This document shows, one piece after another, positions 12,908-24,812 of a DNA stretch of 56,551 bases (positions are counted from its first letter, which is position 1; every line of letters begins with the position of its first letter). The stretch is from assembly GCF_000388065.1 (NCBI RefSeq), contig NW_009242978.1, forward strand, positions 1,685,819-1,742,369, given 5' to 3'. A program made the position numbers and the translations under genes. The notes beneath the pieces are model-generated. The model was not told where the DNA came from and ran no database searches. It saw only the letters and a program-made list of their open reading frames with translations. The stretch is from Fonticula alba. Taxonomy: Eukaryota > Opisthokonta > Rotosphaerida > Fonticulaceae.

Positions 12908-15900
12908 CACACACACATCCAGGAGGTGGCCCCGGTCCAGCCGCGCTAGGTGCCAGACGCATATCGGGCTCGGGCGAGGGAGGGGCGCAGCGCAGGAGGC
13001 GCAGGGCAGACCCGCTCACGGCCCGCTTGTCTCTCTCACACCGCGCGCGCCAGGAGCGCAAATGCGGGTCGATATTTCCCGGACATCTCTCTCCTGCTCC
13101 GGCCCCGGGCATGTGGAGATGCACACCCCCATCCCTGGGCCGTTGAATTCCCCCATACCACTGCCCTGCCTCCGCCCCCTCTTCCGCGCTGCGCACCAGC
13201 GCCGGGGCAGTGAGACAATATGGGGGAGTGAGAGAGGAGGAAAGTGGGAAAGACCATGCCTCCCCCCACCCCCCTACCCCCGCCCCCAGCCTCCACCTGC
13301 GCAGGTCCGCGCAGCCTTGTGACCGCCCACGCCAGGGAGGATGGCTCCGGGGTGAATACTCCCGCGCTGGGCGGGGCGTCGGCGGGGGAGAGAGGGGGGA
13401 GATCACTCGGCGCCAGGAAGACCCGTTTAAAAAAGCCCCAGCCCCGATGAGCGAGACACGCCCGGGGAGAATGGCTGGCGGGCGGGAGGCCGGGGGGGGG
13501 GGTCACGCGCGCTCGCATGCCCTGGCCCGCTGTCCGGGGCGCGTGGGTGGGGCGTTGAGCAGGCCTGGCGCCGGGTGGTGCCCGGCCCACGGTGTTGCCA
13601 GAAAGGACGCGGGTCGGGGGAGAGCAGTCCCTCCAGATCGTCGCCTGGAGAGAAGAGCACCAGGCTCACCCCCCCCCCCCCCCCTGTGCGCGCCCCCGTC
13701 CGGTGTGGCCCCAAGGCCGGCCCCCTTCCTCCGGTGTGGCACGACGAAGCCCCTCCCCCCCCTCCCCGCCGATGCTCCTCGGGGAAATAGACCCGCGCGA
13801 GTGTCGTCTTTGTTGGGACACATGAAGATATGCGACCAGCGGAGCCGGCGGGACGATGCTGCCGGGGGCGAGGGGCGCGCGGGGGCCTCGAAACGCTCGA
13901 GGAGGCACTCAAATCCCGGGCGCGCTCCAGGCCAGGCGCCGCCTATCACACAATCGCCGGGCGGCGACGGGAGGCCGGTGAGGAGGGGCCCGGGGACAAA
14001 GGCTGGAATATGCCACGACGTGCTGGGCGGGAAAAACCGCGGCGCTCCCGGCCAGGGCGCCGGAGTGGCGGCCCTACACACACACACACACACACACATG
14101 ACCGGACCGCCGCCAAGGGTGCGGGGGGGGGGGGGGAGGTCTTTCCCCAGCCCCACAGGCTCGAAGGGCGGGCCGGGCGGATGGACACCATAACAATCCA
14201 GGCTGGGGGGCGGATGAGATGCAATCGAAAACAAAAACATCGGCCCTCGCCAGGTGTCCACGATGTCGTGCGCCCGCCTCCTGAGTCCGAGAAGCGTCGT
14301 CAGTTCGCGGACAGGATTCCCGGGCCGTGGATTCGCCCGGGCCTCGCACCGGAACGCGCCGGGGGGGGGGGTATGGCGGCCCTTCTGCCCGCCCGCCTCT
14401 CTTCCGGACCGCGGCGCTTTGTCCCGCGTTGCTTAGCACACGTCTGCAAAAGGGAGTAACGCGCGCACCGGTCACCCGGGGGCGGGGGGGGGGGGAAGAC
14501 CCACCGGAGTGGGGATGGAGTGCGGCATGAAATGCCCCAGGCCTGATGATCCGTCGTAGAGTGGAGAGGGCGTCGAATGCTCGGTCTCCCCCCCCCCCCC
14601 CCGGCCCCCCCTGCTGCAACAACAGACACTCGCCCCAGGCCGGAGGGCCCGCACCCGGGCTGAGGGGCTGCGATCTGGCAGGAAGGGCCACTGTTGGACA
14701 TCAACACGCCGCCTGCCAAGCCGTGGGCTACACCGAACCGCGTCAGCCGGTCGGGGGCGTTCTACCTTTTCAGTCGCGCCATTTTTAAGGCGGCGATCCA
14801 GAACCACCGGAACGGGGTCCGCGTTCGGCAACCCGGGGGGGGGGGATTCGGCGCGATCAGCCCGTCCGGCGGGGCGGGCCCGGGGGGGGGGGGGGGCTGC
14901 CCCGGCGGCCCGGGGGGGGGGGGGGGGGGGGGGGGGGCGGCCAGCCGCAAGGAAAAAAGCAAGCCGGCCGGCGCTCCCCCGGGACGAGGGGGAAATCTTT
15001 CCCCCGACGCACGGCAGCTGCCACTGTTGAATGACCCTTTCCACGAAGGAAGAGGCTGGCTTCAAGACGCGACACAATTCCGGCCAGCCCTCTCGGCCAA
15101 CCAGGCCCCGAGACAAGCCACGCAGATCCGACGGCAAAAGAAACACCATAAGTGGGATGATGTTTCGAATGGCATTTCGAGATTTGCACGGGCGTGGGTG
15201 TGATTTGTGCCGGTGATCTCGTCGGGTGATCGGTCGCGCCTCGGAGATCGCCTGGTCTCCATCATGGCCCCGTTTCCGGCGCGGCCTCCCCCCTCACTCT
15301 GGGGATGGGAGAAGTTTGCAGGTCCCAGCCCGGGAGAGAGGTCGGCGGCCTCGTTCAAGAGACCCTCGGACCGAGGCGCATGTTGCGGCAGGCTCAGGGT
15401 TTGGACTTGAAGCTATCCACAATGAAGGGGCGCCGCCTAGGCGCCGGGTGACCAGGCAAAGAGGGGAACCAGGCGCTCGACCCAATCATCCCCTCCCCCC
15501 CCCGCAGAGAACGCCCGGGAGTATGGTCGCCGGGCGGGGGCCATAATGTCAGGACAGCAGCCAAGGGAAAGGGCGACCCCCGCCCTCCCCCCGCCCCCGG
15601 CTGGAAACCGCCCGCCGGGACAGGGGGGACCAAAAAAAGGAAGAAAAAATAATGCCACACATCATGGCCCACCGGGAGAACGAAGCAATACAGGGGTGGA
15701 CGGGCCTCTTCCCTTCATGTTGGACCTGCGCCCCCCCCCCTCAGAAAACGGGCGAGAAGGGAGAAAACAGCCGCGGGACGGGGCGTCGCCAGCGACCGGG
15801 GGTTTTCCCACTGCTCCGCGGAGAGTGGGCATGTCCCACCGCTTCTGCAGCTTTTCGAGCGGCCAGCGGCGTGTCTTGTTGCGGGCCCTGGTGTGCGGCT

Positions 15901-16731
15901 CTGGCTGGCGAGCGGTGTGTTCCCTGGGAAGGCAGGAGCCGTTGGCCGAGGATCCCCTCCCCTCAGAGAGGGGATGCCAGGGGGGCCGGGGCGGGGGCTG
16001 AGTCCTTGGATGCCTCGAGCGAATTCTCGGTCGCCCGCTTCCCCCCCTCTCCGGACCCGGGGAGGGCGGGGGGGGGGGGCAACAAGACCGCGTCGGCGGT
16101 GTCCGGAGTGGCAAGAGGGAGAGAGGGGCCAGGTCACGTCCGTTCCAGAGGGTCTGGAGCCTGGCTGCGGGCGCGGCCCGCCTTCCCTCTTCCCTCTCCC
16201 CCCCGTCGAGCGGACCCCATCGTCGATGGCGCGGAGGCGGTGCCGGCCGGCCGGCCGCCGTTCAGGCCGTCCCCTCGGCAGTGGGATGATGCAGCGTTTG
16301 GTCGATCCTCGCGGCGGCACCCGGGCTCTTGCGCGTCCTCCTGCGGCTGAGGCCGTGAGTCGCCCTCGGCGGCCACGCGAGGCCTTTTTTTGCCACTCTC
16401 CCGCCGCCCTATTGCCGCATGATGGGGCCTCAATCTTGTTGGCTGGATTATCACCCTTTCGATTTTTCACCACAAAGTCAAGGTTCGACCAGGAACCTTC
16501 TCTTCCTCTCCTGCCCCTCTCCCCTTCTTGCCTTCTGCTCCCTCCTCCTCCTCCTCCGCCTCCTCTTCTCGCGTTCTCCCTTTCCTGTGGCCCTCTTCCT
16601 GCTCGCTTGCCCCTCGGTCTTCGGCGTCTCCTGCGCACGTCTCCCGCATTCCTGCCCTCTGTCCCTCCGGCTGCGTGTATCTGGCCGGCCTGTGCCCCTT
16701 GTCGAGCAGCATGTCGCGTGTCGGCTTTTCG

Positions 16732-16756
16732 TGCTGCTGCTGCTGCTGCTGCTGCT
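16732..16756. repeat. GCT/CTG trinucleotide repeat
   Basis: About eight CTG units in the region upstream of RPL29. Whether it is transcribed, for example within a 5' UTR intron, cannot be told from sequence. Confidence 0.7.
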
Positions 16757-17282
16757 TCTCCCCCGGGGGCATCCCAGGGGTGTGCTGACTCGGCGTGCCG
16801 TCGACATATTGGGTGCTTCCAGTGACCCTGGCCTTCCTCTCCCCTGTCGGCGGAAACCACGGTTGTTGGTCGGGCCCGTTGTGTGTTGCATGCGCCCGTC
16901 TGTCAGCGGCAGACTGCCGTGCGTCTCCCCGTCCGGTCAGCCCCTCTCTCTCTCTCTCTCTCTCGTTCCGGGTCTTGGTGTGGCCATGGCGGCTGCGCTC
17001 TGCTCCACCTCGCATGTAGGTGGGGTGGACGGACGGACGGACAGACGGATGGGCGGGCGGACGGACGGGGGACTGTCCATGATACACGCGCCTACAGGAA
17101 GAGCGCAGGCATCCGAGGTCGCGCAGGGAAACCGCGAGGATCTTCCATTTTAACCACCCCCTTTTTCGGATACAATGTGCATCCGACGGCACACACCCAC
17201 CCACCCACCCATGTCCTAACCTTGGCCCTTTCTTTTGTTTGTCCGGCTTCCCCTTCCTCCCGCTCGCTTTTCCCTTCCACAG

Positions 17283-17954
17283 ATGGCCAAGTCGAAGAAC
17301 CATACCTCTAAGAACCAGAGTACGCCCTCCTCGCCTCTTTCCTTCAAGGCGCCATTTCTCGACGCACTCGTATCCTCGCCTGCTGCCTGTTTGTATGTTG
17401 TCGCCATTTTGACCGTGTGTCCGTCCCCTCCCTCTCCGCGCTCCTCCTCCCAGGCCGCAAGGCCCACCGCAACGGTATTAAGAAGCCCAAGAAGGAGCGC
17501 TACATCTCCAAGAAGGGTGTACGTACTCGTCTGTCATTCGCGTGGGTTTTCCCTGCTCCTCGGGCGCGCAATGTGTGTGGGTCGGGGTGTCGTCTCCGGG
17601 GGCTCGGGGCCTGTGCCGTTTCTCCTCTCTCTTTCTCCCTCTTTGGCCCCCCTGTCTTGTGCAGGGGGACGCCAGCAGCGGAGACATGGACGACGGGATC
17701 GGGGCTGGCCGCAACCCCCTCGCACAGACGCGCCCATGCTCCGCTCATCGCCGCCGTTTTTTTCCCCTCGCCGCGCTCTCGCGCACACGGCTATCGTCTT
17801 TTTTGGGCATCCCCTGACCCACTTTCTCCTCGCCCTTCCCTCCCCCCCCCCGATCCGCGCGCAGGTCTGCACCAAGTTCCTCCTGAACCAGCGCTACGCT
17901 CTCCAGGGCACCTTCCGCGCCGTGAACCCCGAGCGCTTCCAGAAGAAGGACTAA
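17283..17954 (+). CDS. RPL29: 60S ribosomal protein L29 (eL29)
   Basis: Three coding exons, 17283-17319, 17454-17518 and 17865-17954, give 63 residues, close to the 59 of yeast Rpl29. The start MAKSKNHT and the central RKAHRNGIKKPKKERY, followed by KGV and KFL, are the eL29 signature. It is a small basic protein of the large ribosomal subunit. Donors are GTACGC and GTACGT; the first junction rebuilds a Ser codon from A plus GC. The ATG follows directly after a pyrimidine-rich stretch ending in CAG, which looks like the acceptor of an intron in the 5' UTR; leader introns are common in ribosomal protein genes. The final exon reads straight to TAA with no truncation. Confidence 0.95.
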   Translation: MAKSKNHTSKNQSTPSSPLSFKAPFLDALVSSPAACLYVVAILTVCPSPPSPRSSSQAARPTATVLRSPRRSATSPRRVYVLVCHSRGFSLLLGRAMCVGRGVVSGGSGPVPFLLSLSPSLAPLSCAGGRQQRRHGRRDRGWPQPPRTDAPMLRSSPPFFSPRRALAHTAIVFFGHPLTHFLLALPSPPPIRAQVCTKFLLNQRYALQGTFRAVNPERFQKKD

Positions 17955-18934
17955 GCTCCTTGATCTCTTGGTCTATGTGTCTCTCTTTCCCCATATATAC
18001 ACACCTGTGAGCACTTCCACATCCGTCTTCTCTCCCCCCGTATGTTCCCCCCCGCGGCGGGAGGACGGTGCGCGTGTAGGATTTGCCATCCACGCAGTGC
18101 GAATGTATATGGCAATGATATAACATGGGTATTTCCATTCCCCCTCCTCCTTGTCTGTTTCTCTGGGTTCGCCTTTTTTTGGCGGGGGGGTCGTTTTTTT
18201 TTTACTACACGCGCGCCGCGTATGATGCTCTCTCGTTCTCCTTCGGGCGCCCGAGGCGCGAGAGAGCGAGAGAGGGGTGTGGTAGCCATGATTTCCCGAT
18301 TGCGCGCGGATGTCATGTGGAGAGGCGCCCGCGAGAGAGGGGGCGGGGAAAAAGGGGACCCAGGTTTGTGCACGCTCGAAGCGCCGAGGCCAGTCGTATG
18401 TGCGGCAGGCGGCGGCGTTTCCACGCCCGCTCGTGTGGCGGGCGCGCCTGGCTCGAGGCGAGCAGGCGCACATTCATGACACGGCTCCCGTCTCGGCGCC
18501 GCGAAATCCTCACGGGGGCATCTGCAGGAGGCGAGGCGGAGCGGGGGCCAGCCTGGCTTTTTGCCCCGGTCTTGGCACAGGGGTGTGCGCTTTTTCCTGG
18601 GCCCTGCCTCCTTGCATCCTCAGTCGCGATGGGGGTGTTGTGGGCTTGCCGCGGCAGGCCCGTGTGCTGTGTGCACCATGTCCGCCTCTTCCGGCGCCCC
18701 CATCTGCCGTGATTGGTCGCTCGATGCCGCCCGGCCGCAACCCTCCAAATGGTTCTCTTGTGCAAAGTGCCACTGAGCGAACCGGAGTGGCCGGCCAGGG
18801 CGAACGCCCTTCGAAAAGATGAAAGAAAGAGTCTACCACTGCCGGGGCTAACACCCGGCCTTCGACCGCGAAGGAAATGCCAACCCAAGGCCGGGGATTC
18901 GGCGGGAGCTATGGGATGCTCAAGTTGCAGATTT
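17955..18934. other. Intergenic region, convergent RPL29 and Ctf8
   Basis: Holds the 3' ends of two convergent genes. It includes T-rich stretches just after RPL29 (about 18173-18205) that could be 3' UTR. I see no further coding frame. Confidence 0.5.
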
Positions 18935-19527
18935 CTATTTGACTGGGGGAGATCCCAGATCGGAGGGAGGAGAGAGGACATGGGGGGGGATAGAGAGGCC
19001 ACACATGTGTCATCGGGGACAGAGGAGAGGGTCAGTGGATTGGGTGTGGAAAGTCGATCCCGGAGGCGGCGGCATGTGGGCGTGCGTGTGCGCATTTTTG
19101 CCCCCGAGGAAAAGGGGACGAGGTGGAGGGGCGGGACACGTACGGGTGGCCTTGCCCAGGTATGAGGCAGTGACTACGGGCTCGGGCCGGGCGGCGAAGA
19201 CAAGCTTCTCCTTGAGGATCGCCACCACCGAGTAGGCGACGCCCTGGGCCTGGCTGTCGGTGGAATCGGTGTCCCCGGACGGGCGATCAGCCGGTGAACG
19301 TGTCCAGGGGTCGAGTTCTGGGTTTGCTGGCGATCCTCTTTGCCCTGGGCGACCCTTCTTCAGGACGACCAGGGGCTTTTTCAGTGGGGCAACCTTCCCA
19401 CGAAGGCGGTGTCGCCCAATGGTCAGGACATAGGCTCCCTATTTGTCATGTGCGTGTGTATGAGGGCACGCATGCATGCGTAGACGGGGGCACATGTGCG
19501 TGTGAGGAAACGAGCAGCTATGGCAGG

Positions 19528-19597
<70 letters not shown>

Positions 19598-19975
19598 AGG
19601 GGGGGGGGGGGGGGGGGGGGGGGAGGCGTAGGCGCCTGCCGGGGACGAGGCCGGTTTGCATGCGAGGAGGCGACCCTGCTCAAAGCGCACCATCGAGTCC
19701 TTGGACAGGCGGCCGACGACTTGGCCAGCGCGGACATCCCGCACGAGGCCCGACTGCGTGGCCGAGGTGGGGTCATCGTCACAGGTGGCAGACGCACCGT
19801 CCGTGCCGGCGTCATTACCCCCATCGGCGTCCAGCCCACCAGGGGGCGCCGAGTAGCAGGGGTCCACCGCGCCGGCACAGCCCTCCGCATCGTTTTGAAT
19901 CTTGCCCTGTAGCTCAATCATGGCCACAGGCAGGGGATATGCCCCTTCGGGAACATCCACCATGATGGTGGCCAT
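18935..19975 (-). CDS. CTF8: Ctf8-like subunit of the alternative RFC clamp loader
   Basis: Minus strand; proposed exons 19975-19675, 19434-19144 and 18942-18935, 199 residues. Ctf8 joins Dcc1 and Ctf18 in the RFC variant that handles PCNA in sister-chromatid cohesion. The blocks appear in family order: AMIELQGKI near the N-terminus, then IGRHRLRGKVAPLKKPLVVL, then YSVVAILKEKLVFAARPEPV. Human Ctf8 has about 121 residues; the extra length here is an Asp/Gly/Ala-rich stretch after the first block. The first intron holds the long poly-G run (poly-C on the sense strand). Its proposed donor (GTCGCC) and acceptor (GGGAG) are poor, so that junction is uncertain. The last exon would be only eight bases and encode Leu-Lys-stop. 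Identity is firm; the exact ends are not. Confidence 0.75.
19531..19623. repeat. Long poly-G run in Ctf8 intron
   Basis: 66 G (19531-19596), the dinucleotide TA, then 25 more G (19599-19623). On the Ctf8 sense strand it is poly-C upstream of the acceptor. The length is likely approximate because such runs are hard to sequence. Confidence 0.85.
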
Positions 19976-20375
19976 GTTCGAGGGTCAGGGGCGAGCTGTT
20001 TCGAATGCGCCGAGGAGCGACAGAGGGGGCAACGGGCTGGTAGGGCTATTCAACAGGGGGGAAAGAGCAGTGGGGCTGTTTTATGCCCGCCTCAATGGGT
20101 TGCTCCCCTTTCTCCCTCCTCCGGTTTTCAGGCGAGATCCCCCCTCGATGGTCCTCCCCCTTCCCCACACCGAAAACATCAGTCTCCCGAGGGAGACACG
20201 GGCAGAAGCATCGAAGCCCCCCCCCCCCCTCCGGGCGTGGTGTGCCGAAGTAACAGCCTTTTTAAAATACGGTGTATTTTGGTTGGCACATGGTCATATG
20301 ATCAAGGGCCGCGCCGATCGGCGCCCGGGGCGGTTGTCGTCTTCCCCCCTCCCCGCCCCGGGAGAGGCAGCCCAC
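19976..20375. other. Intergenic spacer, TGS1 to Ctf8
   Basis: About 400 bases between the TGS1 stop and the Ctf8 start, both on the minus strand. It should hold the TGS1 3' end and the Ctf8 promoter. No distinct element stands out. Confidence 0.5.
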
Positions 20376-23300
20376 TCAGGCCAGGCCCTGGTAATAGGCG
20401 GTCAGGGCCTTGGGCGGCTGGTAGCCCGAGCGGAGGGGCGAGGAGCGGTTGACTTGCACCGAGCATGGCTGCCCCAGGAGAGCGAGCTTTGGCAGTGGCG
20501 AATTGGATTTGTCAGTGCGCGTGTGTGTACGTGTGGCAGGGGCATTTTGAGCGCCACATGCGTCCGGCGTGCTCGTATGCGGCGCGTACCTGATCCGGAG
20601 AGCTGGTTCGGGGGACAAAGTAGGCAATGTGAGGGGAGATCTTGTGGCACGCCTCGAAGATGGCATCACTGGTGCAGGCCGCCGGCATGGGGGATGTCAG
20701 TGGGGGGGGGGAAGGGGACGCAGGAGTCAAGGCGCGCGTGATGGAAAGGGGAGAGGGGAAGGCCCCGTCAGGACGCACGCCGGAGGGGAAACCATGTTCA
20801 CGCAATCAAACTGCCCGCTGCCAATCAAATTGTCCCGGTGGGCATTGATATGCCCCCGGGAGTTCGACGACCCGGCATATACCACGCCGCCCCATGGCGG
20901 ACTGAGGAAGATGATATCCGCCTTTGGGGGGGAGTGCAAAGGGATGGTGGCGGGGAGATGGGGAGGAGGCAGGTCAGAGGGGAGGCCAGCTAAAGTCGGC
21001 ACAGTGGCGCCCACATGCGCACCTCAAGGGTTCCATTGTGCGCCAGCTCGAGGAAATCACCCTGGATGAAGGTGATCCGGTCATGGACACCATACACCCG
21101 GGCGTTGTTCTCGGCCATGGCCAGGCGGAAGGGATCCAGATCGATGGCGATGACTGGAATGGGTGAGTGGGGCGCAGGGGGCGCGGAGGGTGAGGCACGG
21201 AGCACGATGGTACCACAAGCCCCGAAGGGCGGGCCGAAGAGGGGAGAATCGAAGGTGGACGTACCTTGTGCGCCCAGTCGAGCAAAGGCAATGGAGTTGC
21301 CGCCAGCACCGCAGAAGGGGTCCAGCACGATCAGCCCTGGGCGCAGACACTGCTCGTCCAGCGAGAAGGACCCGAGACAGCGCTGGGCAATGTCGAGGGC
21401 GATCTTCTCCGGGGTCACCGAAAACCAAGACTCCCGGTCCATATGGATTCCCTGGTCGAAGCGGGAAAAGAGCTGGTAGCGCTGGGCAAAGTACTTCAGC
21501 ATGGCTGGCTCAAAGTGCTCGCGCTTGGCAAGGACCAGCTCGCGGTAGCGAGCCTGAAAGGCAGGCGTCCCGCGGTGGGCGAAGCAAAACTCGGCCACGG
21601 CGTCGGACGGAGAGCCGGCCCCCCGTTGACGAGTGTCGCGAGTGGATCGGCCTCTCTGGCCGCCGGTCTGGCCGTTTTGCCGGGGAGCCGAGGAGCCGCC
21701 ACGCGATGGGGCATCAGATGCCGCGGACCAGCCACCGGGAGTGGAGGTGCGATTGCCAGCCTGGTGGTTGTCCGCATCATCGTCATCATCACCAGCACCA
21801 TGGTTGTTGCCATACTCCTCGACGCATCCTTCGGAGGAGTCGGCATCGGAGTCGGCATCGGAGTCGGCATCCGAATCACTGTCCTCACTCGCACTCGAGC
21901 AGTCAGACATGGAGTCGGAGCCGTCGGAGTCGTCGGCCTCTTCGGAATCGGTCAGCATGGTGTCACTGTCCTCGTCCCCGGAGGTGGCATCCGTGGCGTC
22001 GCTGCTGTCGGCGTCGATGTCATCGCTGTCAGCCTCATCACCAGACGCGGTGTCCTCCTGATCGTCCTCGGCCTCCTCGCGCATGCGACGACTGTGCCGA
22101 ATGGCACGCGCCCGGCGCCAAACATTGTACTCATCCAAGCCCTTGGTCTTGAGGAGATACTCATCATCCATGAAGTCTACACGGCGGCGGGAGGTCAGCG
22201 AAGGAAAACAGCAGGGGAGAGAGAAAGAGAGGGAGGGAGAGAGAGAGGGAAAAGCACAGGAAGCATGGGCCTCGTGGGTTTATGCAGTGCGCACCCTCAT
22301 CGCAGCCGGCCTTTCGCGTGTCGACGCGCTGCTCGACGATGCGCACGCCGCGCGAAAAGTATGACGAGAAGTCGCCGACACTGGAGCCGGCCACCTCAGC
22401 CTCGGTGGCATCCAACGAGGACACCGGCAGTGAGGCCTCGGTGTCGGAGTCCGAATCGAAGACAATGTGCAGCCGGCGAACCTGGGCATGCGAGCGGAAA
22501 AGCGGCGCCACGGTCAAACTCTCCCCTTCATCCGACCGATCGTCCTCCAGCTCGTCGAGCAAATCCTCCGGGATGCTGGGGTCCTGCTCTTCATCGGGGG
22601 CAGTCCGCTCGATCAATTCGGCCGAGGCTTGCTCATAGTCGGCGATGATTGAGTGGCGACTGCCCGGGGCCGATGAGGACACGGCGCCCGGGGCCATGGT
22701 GGCCGCCAGGACGGGGCCCACATCCGGCAAGGTCGGCAGATTCGGATATCCCGGGACCTGAACCGATGGCAGGGGGAAGGCCGGGGGCAGGGGCATCGGC
22801 AAGGGAGCAACCGCCGCTCGGCGGCGCTTGGCCGTGTGTGTCAGAGGAGGCTCCGCCCCCGACGGGGAAGAGGAGTCATCCTCAGAGTCAGAGTCATCTG
22901 AGGAATCACTGTCGGCCGTGAGGATCGAGAAGGAGATCGAGGGCTTGACCTTGTCGGACTGATCGGAGTCGGATTCCGACATGGGGTCGGGCTCGAACTT
23001 CGGCCCGGGCGTGGGCAGGGGCGCATGCTTGGGCTCGAGATTGGCCGGTTGCTTGGCATGGCAGGCGGATGCCGGCGCCGCCAGCGAGCGAAGATGCGTC
23101 GCCTGGGCCAGCAGGAGTTCCTCCATGGCGGCAAGGCGTCTTTCCGTGGACTTTGCCAGGGACGCCTGGCCCTCGAGCAGCTGAGCCAGCTGTTCTTGCG
23201 TGCGATCGACCGATGCTTGAAGTCGGGCAAGAGCATCGGCCTCATGGGCAGCGGTATCCTGGACCTGTTGCTCTAGGCGCCGAGCCGACTCCAAGGTTAG

Positions 23301-24119
23301 GAAGCCCACCTTCTCGGAGCGCAGGCGCGCCGCCCGGGCCCACTCCATGGGCGAGAGATGGAAGGCCGATGGCGCGGCCTCGCCATTCAGTGGGGAATTG
23401 GCCGAGGGGAAGCCGCCGGCCATGCCCATGCGCCAAGGCCAGAAGATCTCCTCGCCAACAGGGATAGAGCCGCCAGGGGGGGCAGGCATCAAATCCGCCG
23501 GATGTCTGGGCAGGATGAAGTCCCCAAAGTGTTGGGCATCCCCCGGGCGCAGGGGCGACCGGAGGAAGGTGTGGTCCAGCGAGTGGGTGTCCGAAGTGTG
23601 CTGTGCGGTGTCCGAAGCGAAGGGGTTGTACGGCGCGTAGGAGATGTCATTGTCGACCGGCTTGGAGGGTGGCGAATCGTGGCAGGGGCCGGCCTCGCTC
23701 ACGGCCTCCGGAGGGGAATCATCCTGGTCGGGCTCTTGGGGAGGACCATCCTGGTCGGGTTCCTGAGGAGGATCATCCTGATGGGGGCCCTCCTCGGAGG
23801 CGGGAGACTCTTCGGAGGAGGGGGAGAACATCCAGCGCAGCGGCGAGGTGACCAGACGATAAAGGAGGGAGGGGGGTGGGCTGGGGACGGCTGGGGCATC
23901 ACCAACCACCAGGGCATTGGCAACTGCGGCAATATCCGTGCCATGGGCAGGGGGGCTGGCTGTGGGCGACCTCAGATGGGACTGCCGAGTCGAGGCCTTC
24001 TCCGCTTGTGGGCGTTGGAGCCCAGTGGCTCGGCGTCTGGTTGAGGATTGCGAGCTTTGCCGGGAGGCCACAGGGGCCGAGCTAACAGGAGGCATGCCGA
24101 CCTGGGCGGAGGGGTCCAT
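20376..24119 (-). CDS. TGS1: Trimethylguanosine synthase TGS1
   Basis: Six exons on the minus strand: 24119-22295, 22176-21265, 21153-21023, 20921-20779, 20668-20590 and 20486-20376, giving 1066 residues. All junctions keep frame; donors are GTGCGC, GTACGT, GTGCGC, GTGCGT and GTACGC. TGS1 converts m7G caps of snRNAs and snoRNAs, U3 included, to trimethylguanosine using AdoMet. The methyltransferase domain fills the last third: KYFAQRYQLFSRFDQGI and WFSVTPEKIA, motif I DPFCGAGGNS (894-903), VIAIDLDP, the catalytic SPPWGG (963-968), HKISPHIAYFVPR and KALTAYY near the end. The first 608 residues are low-complexity, with Pro/Asp/Gln repeats, a helical charged region at mid-length and acidic Ser/Asp stretches. 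An acidic DSDADSD repeat in exon 2 precedes the catalytic domain. Human TGS1 also has a long N-terminal part, but this one is unrelated at a glance. Confidence 0.93.
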
Positions 24120-24812
24120 TCTGGAAGCGTGGGGGCGGAGGGAGCCGCCACTGCCGGTCGTAGTGTCGAGGAGAGGGCGAGGGGGATGGGCTCACGAGAC
24201 AGGGGAGGGGAAACGTCCAGCCGGCAAAGACGGGCACCTGGGGGGACTGGAGAGAGGGGATTATGGGGGAGGGGGTGGGAGGGGAAAAGGGGAGGGGGAA
24301 AGGGTGCCAAGAGGCGCGCACTCCCGGGCCCACAGGGGCCATGCTCTTGACCGGGGCAGCTGGCGGGCGGGGAGGGCGGACGAAGGACCCCGGAGGGGAA
24401 AGAGAACCGACGACCAAGATGGCATGCCTGCATGGCGCGCGCGCGCCACGCATGACTCTCGGGATTCCGTGGGCAGGAGTCCATTGGCAGTTGTTGCGTT
24501 GTGGAAGGGTGTGTGCGCATTTTTGACATCGGGCACCACCTTGGGGGGAGTCCCGGGGGAGGAGGACAGCCGGGGAGGAAAGGAGGGAAAAGAAGGGTGT
24601 GGAGGTTTGGTTGCCTCGCCGCCGGCCCTCCCCTTTCCGGAAAGACCAACACCGGAGGGGACGATCGTTTGGATGTTTATTGGGAGTCGCGATGTGGGTG
24701 TGTATGAACGTGCTTGGGCATGTCCCGGATACAGGTGCGTCGAGGGGAGGGCGGGGGGATATGTCAGGCGGGCGGGCCGGTAGTCAGACTTGTGTGCCGC
24801 TGCGCCGGGCCA
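24120..24812. other. Intergenic spacer, DPM2 to TGS1
   Basis: About 690 GC-rich bases between the DPM2 stop and the TGS1 start on the minus strand. It should contain the TGS1 promoter. I see no gene in it. Confidence 0.5.

Larger units (their letters stand above)
12549..17282. other. Divergent GC-rich intergenic region, no gene seen
   Basis: 4.7 kb between the divergent M28 peptidase and RPL29 genes. It holds a GA repeat (12862-12901), a CA repeat (about 14077-14098), several G runs (longest about 14919-14937) and a GCT/CTG repeat (about 16732-16756). Frames such as the one at 16419-17153 are low-complexity and match nothing. A 5' UTR intron for RPL29 probably occupies the last few hundred bases, since a pyrimidine tract ending CAG touches its ATG. 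Confidence 0.55.

Noticed and set aside
12950-14720. Several 200-300 residue frames on both strands
   Set aside because: Mutually overlapping, Arg/Gly/Pro-rich and broken by homopolymers; no conserved motif.
16419-17153. 244-residue plus-strand frame upstream of RPL29
   Set aside because: Leu/Ser/Arg low-complexity translation of CT-rich and CTG-repeat DNA, overlapping other frames, with no family match.
19439-19975. Poly-proline C-terminus for Ctf8 by reading through the poly-C tract
   Set aside because: The conserved second half of Ctf8 lies beyond the tract in another frame, so the tract must be intronic.
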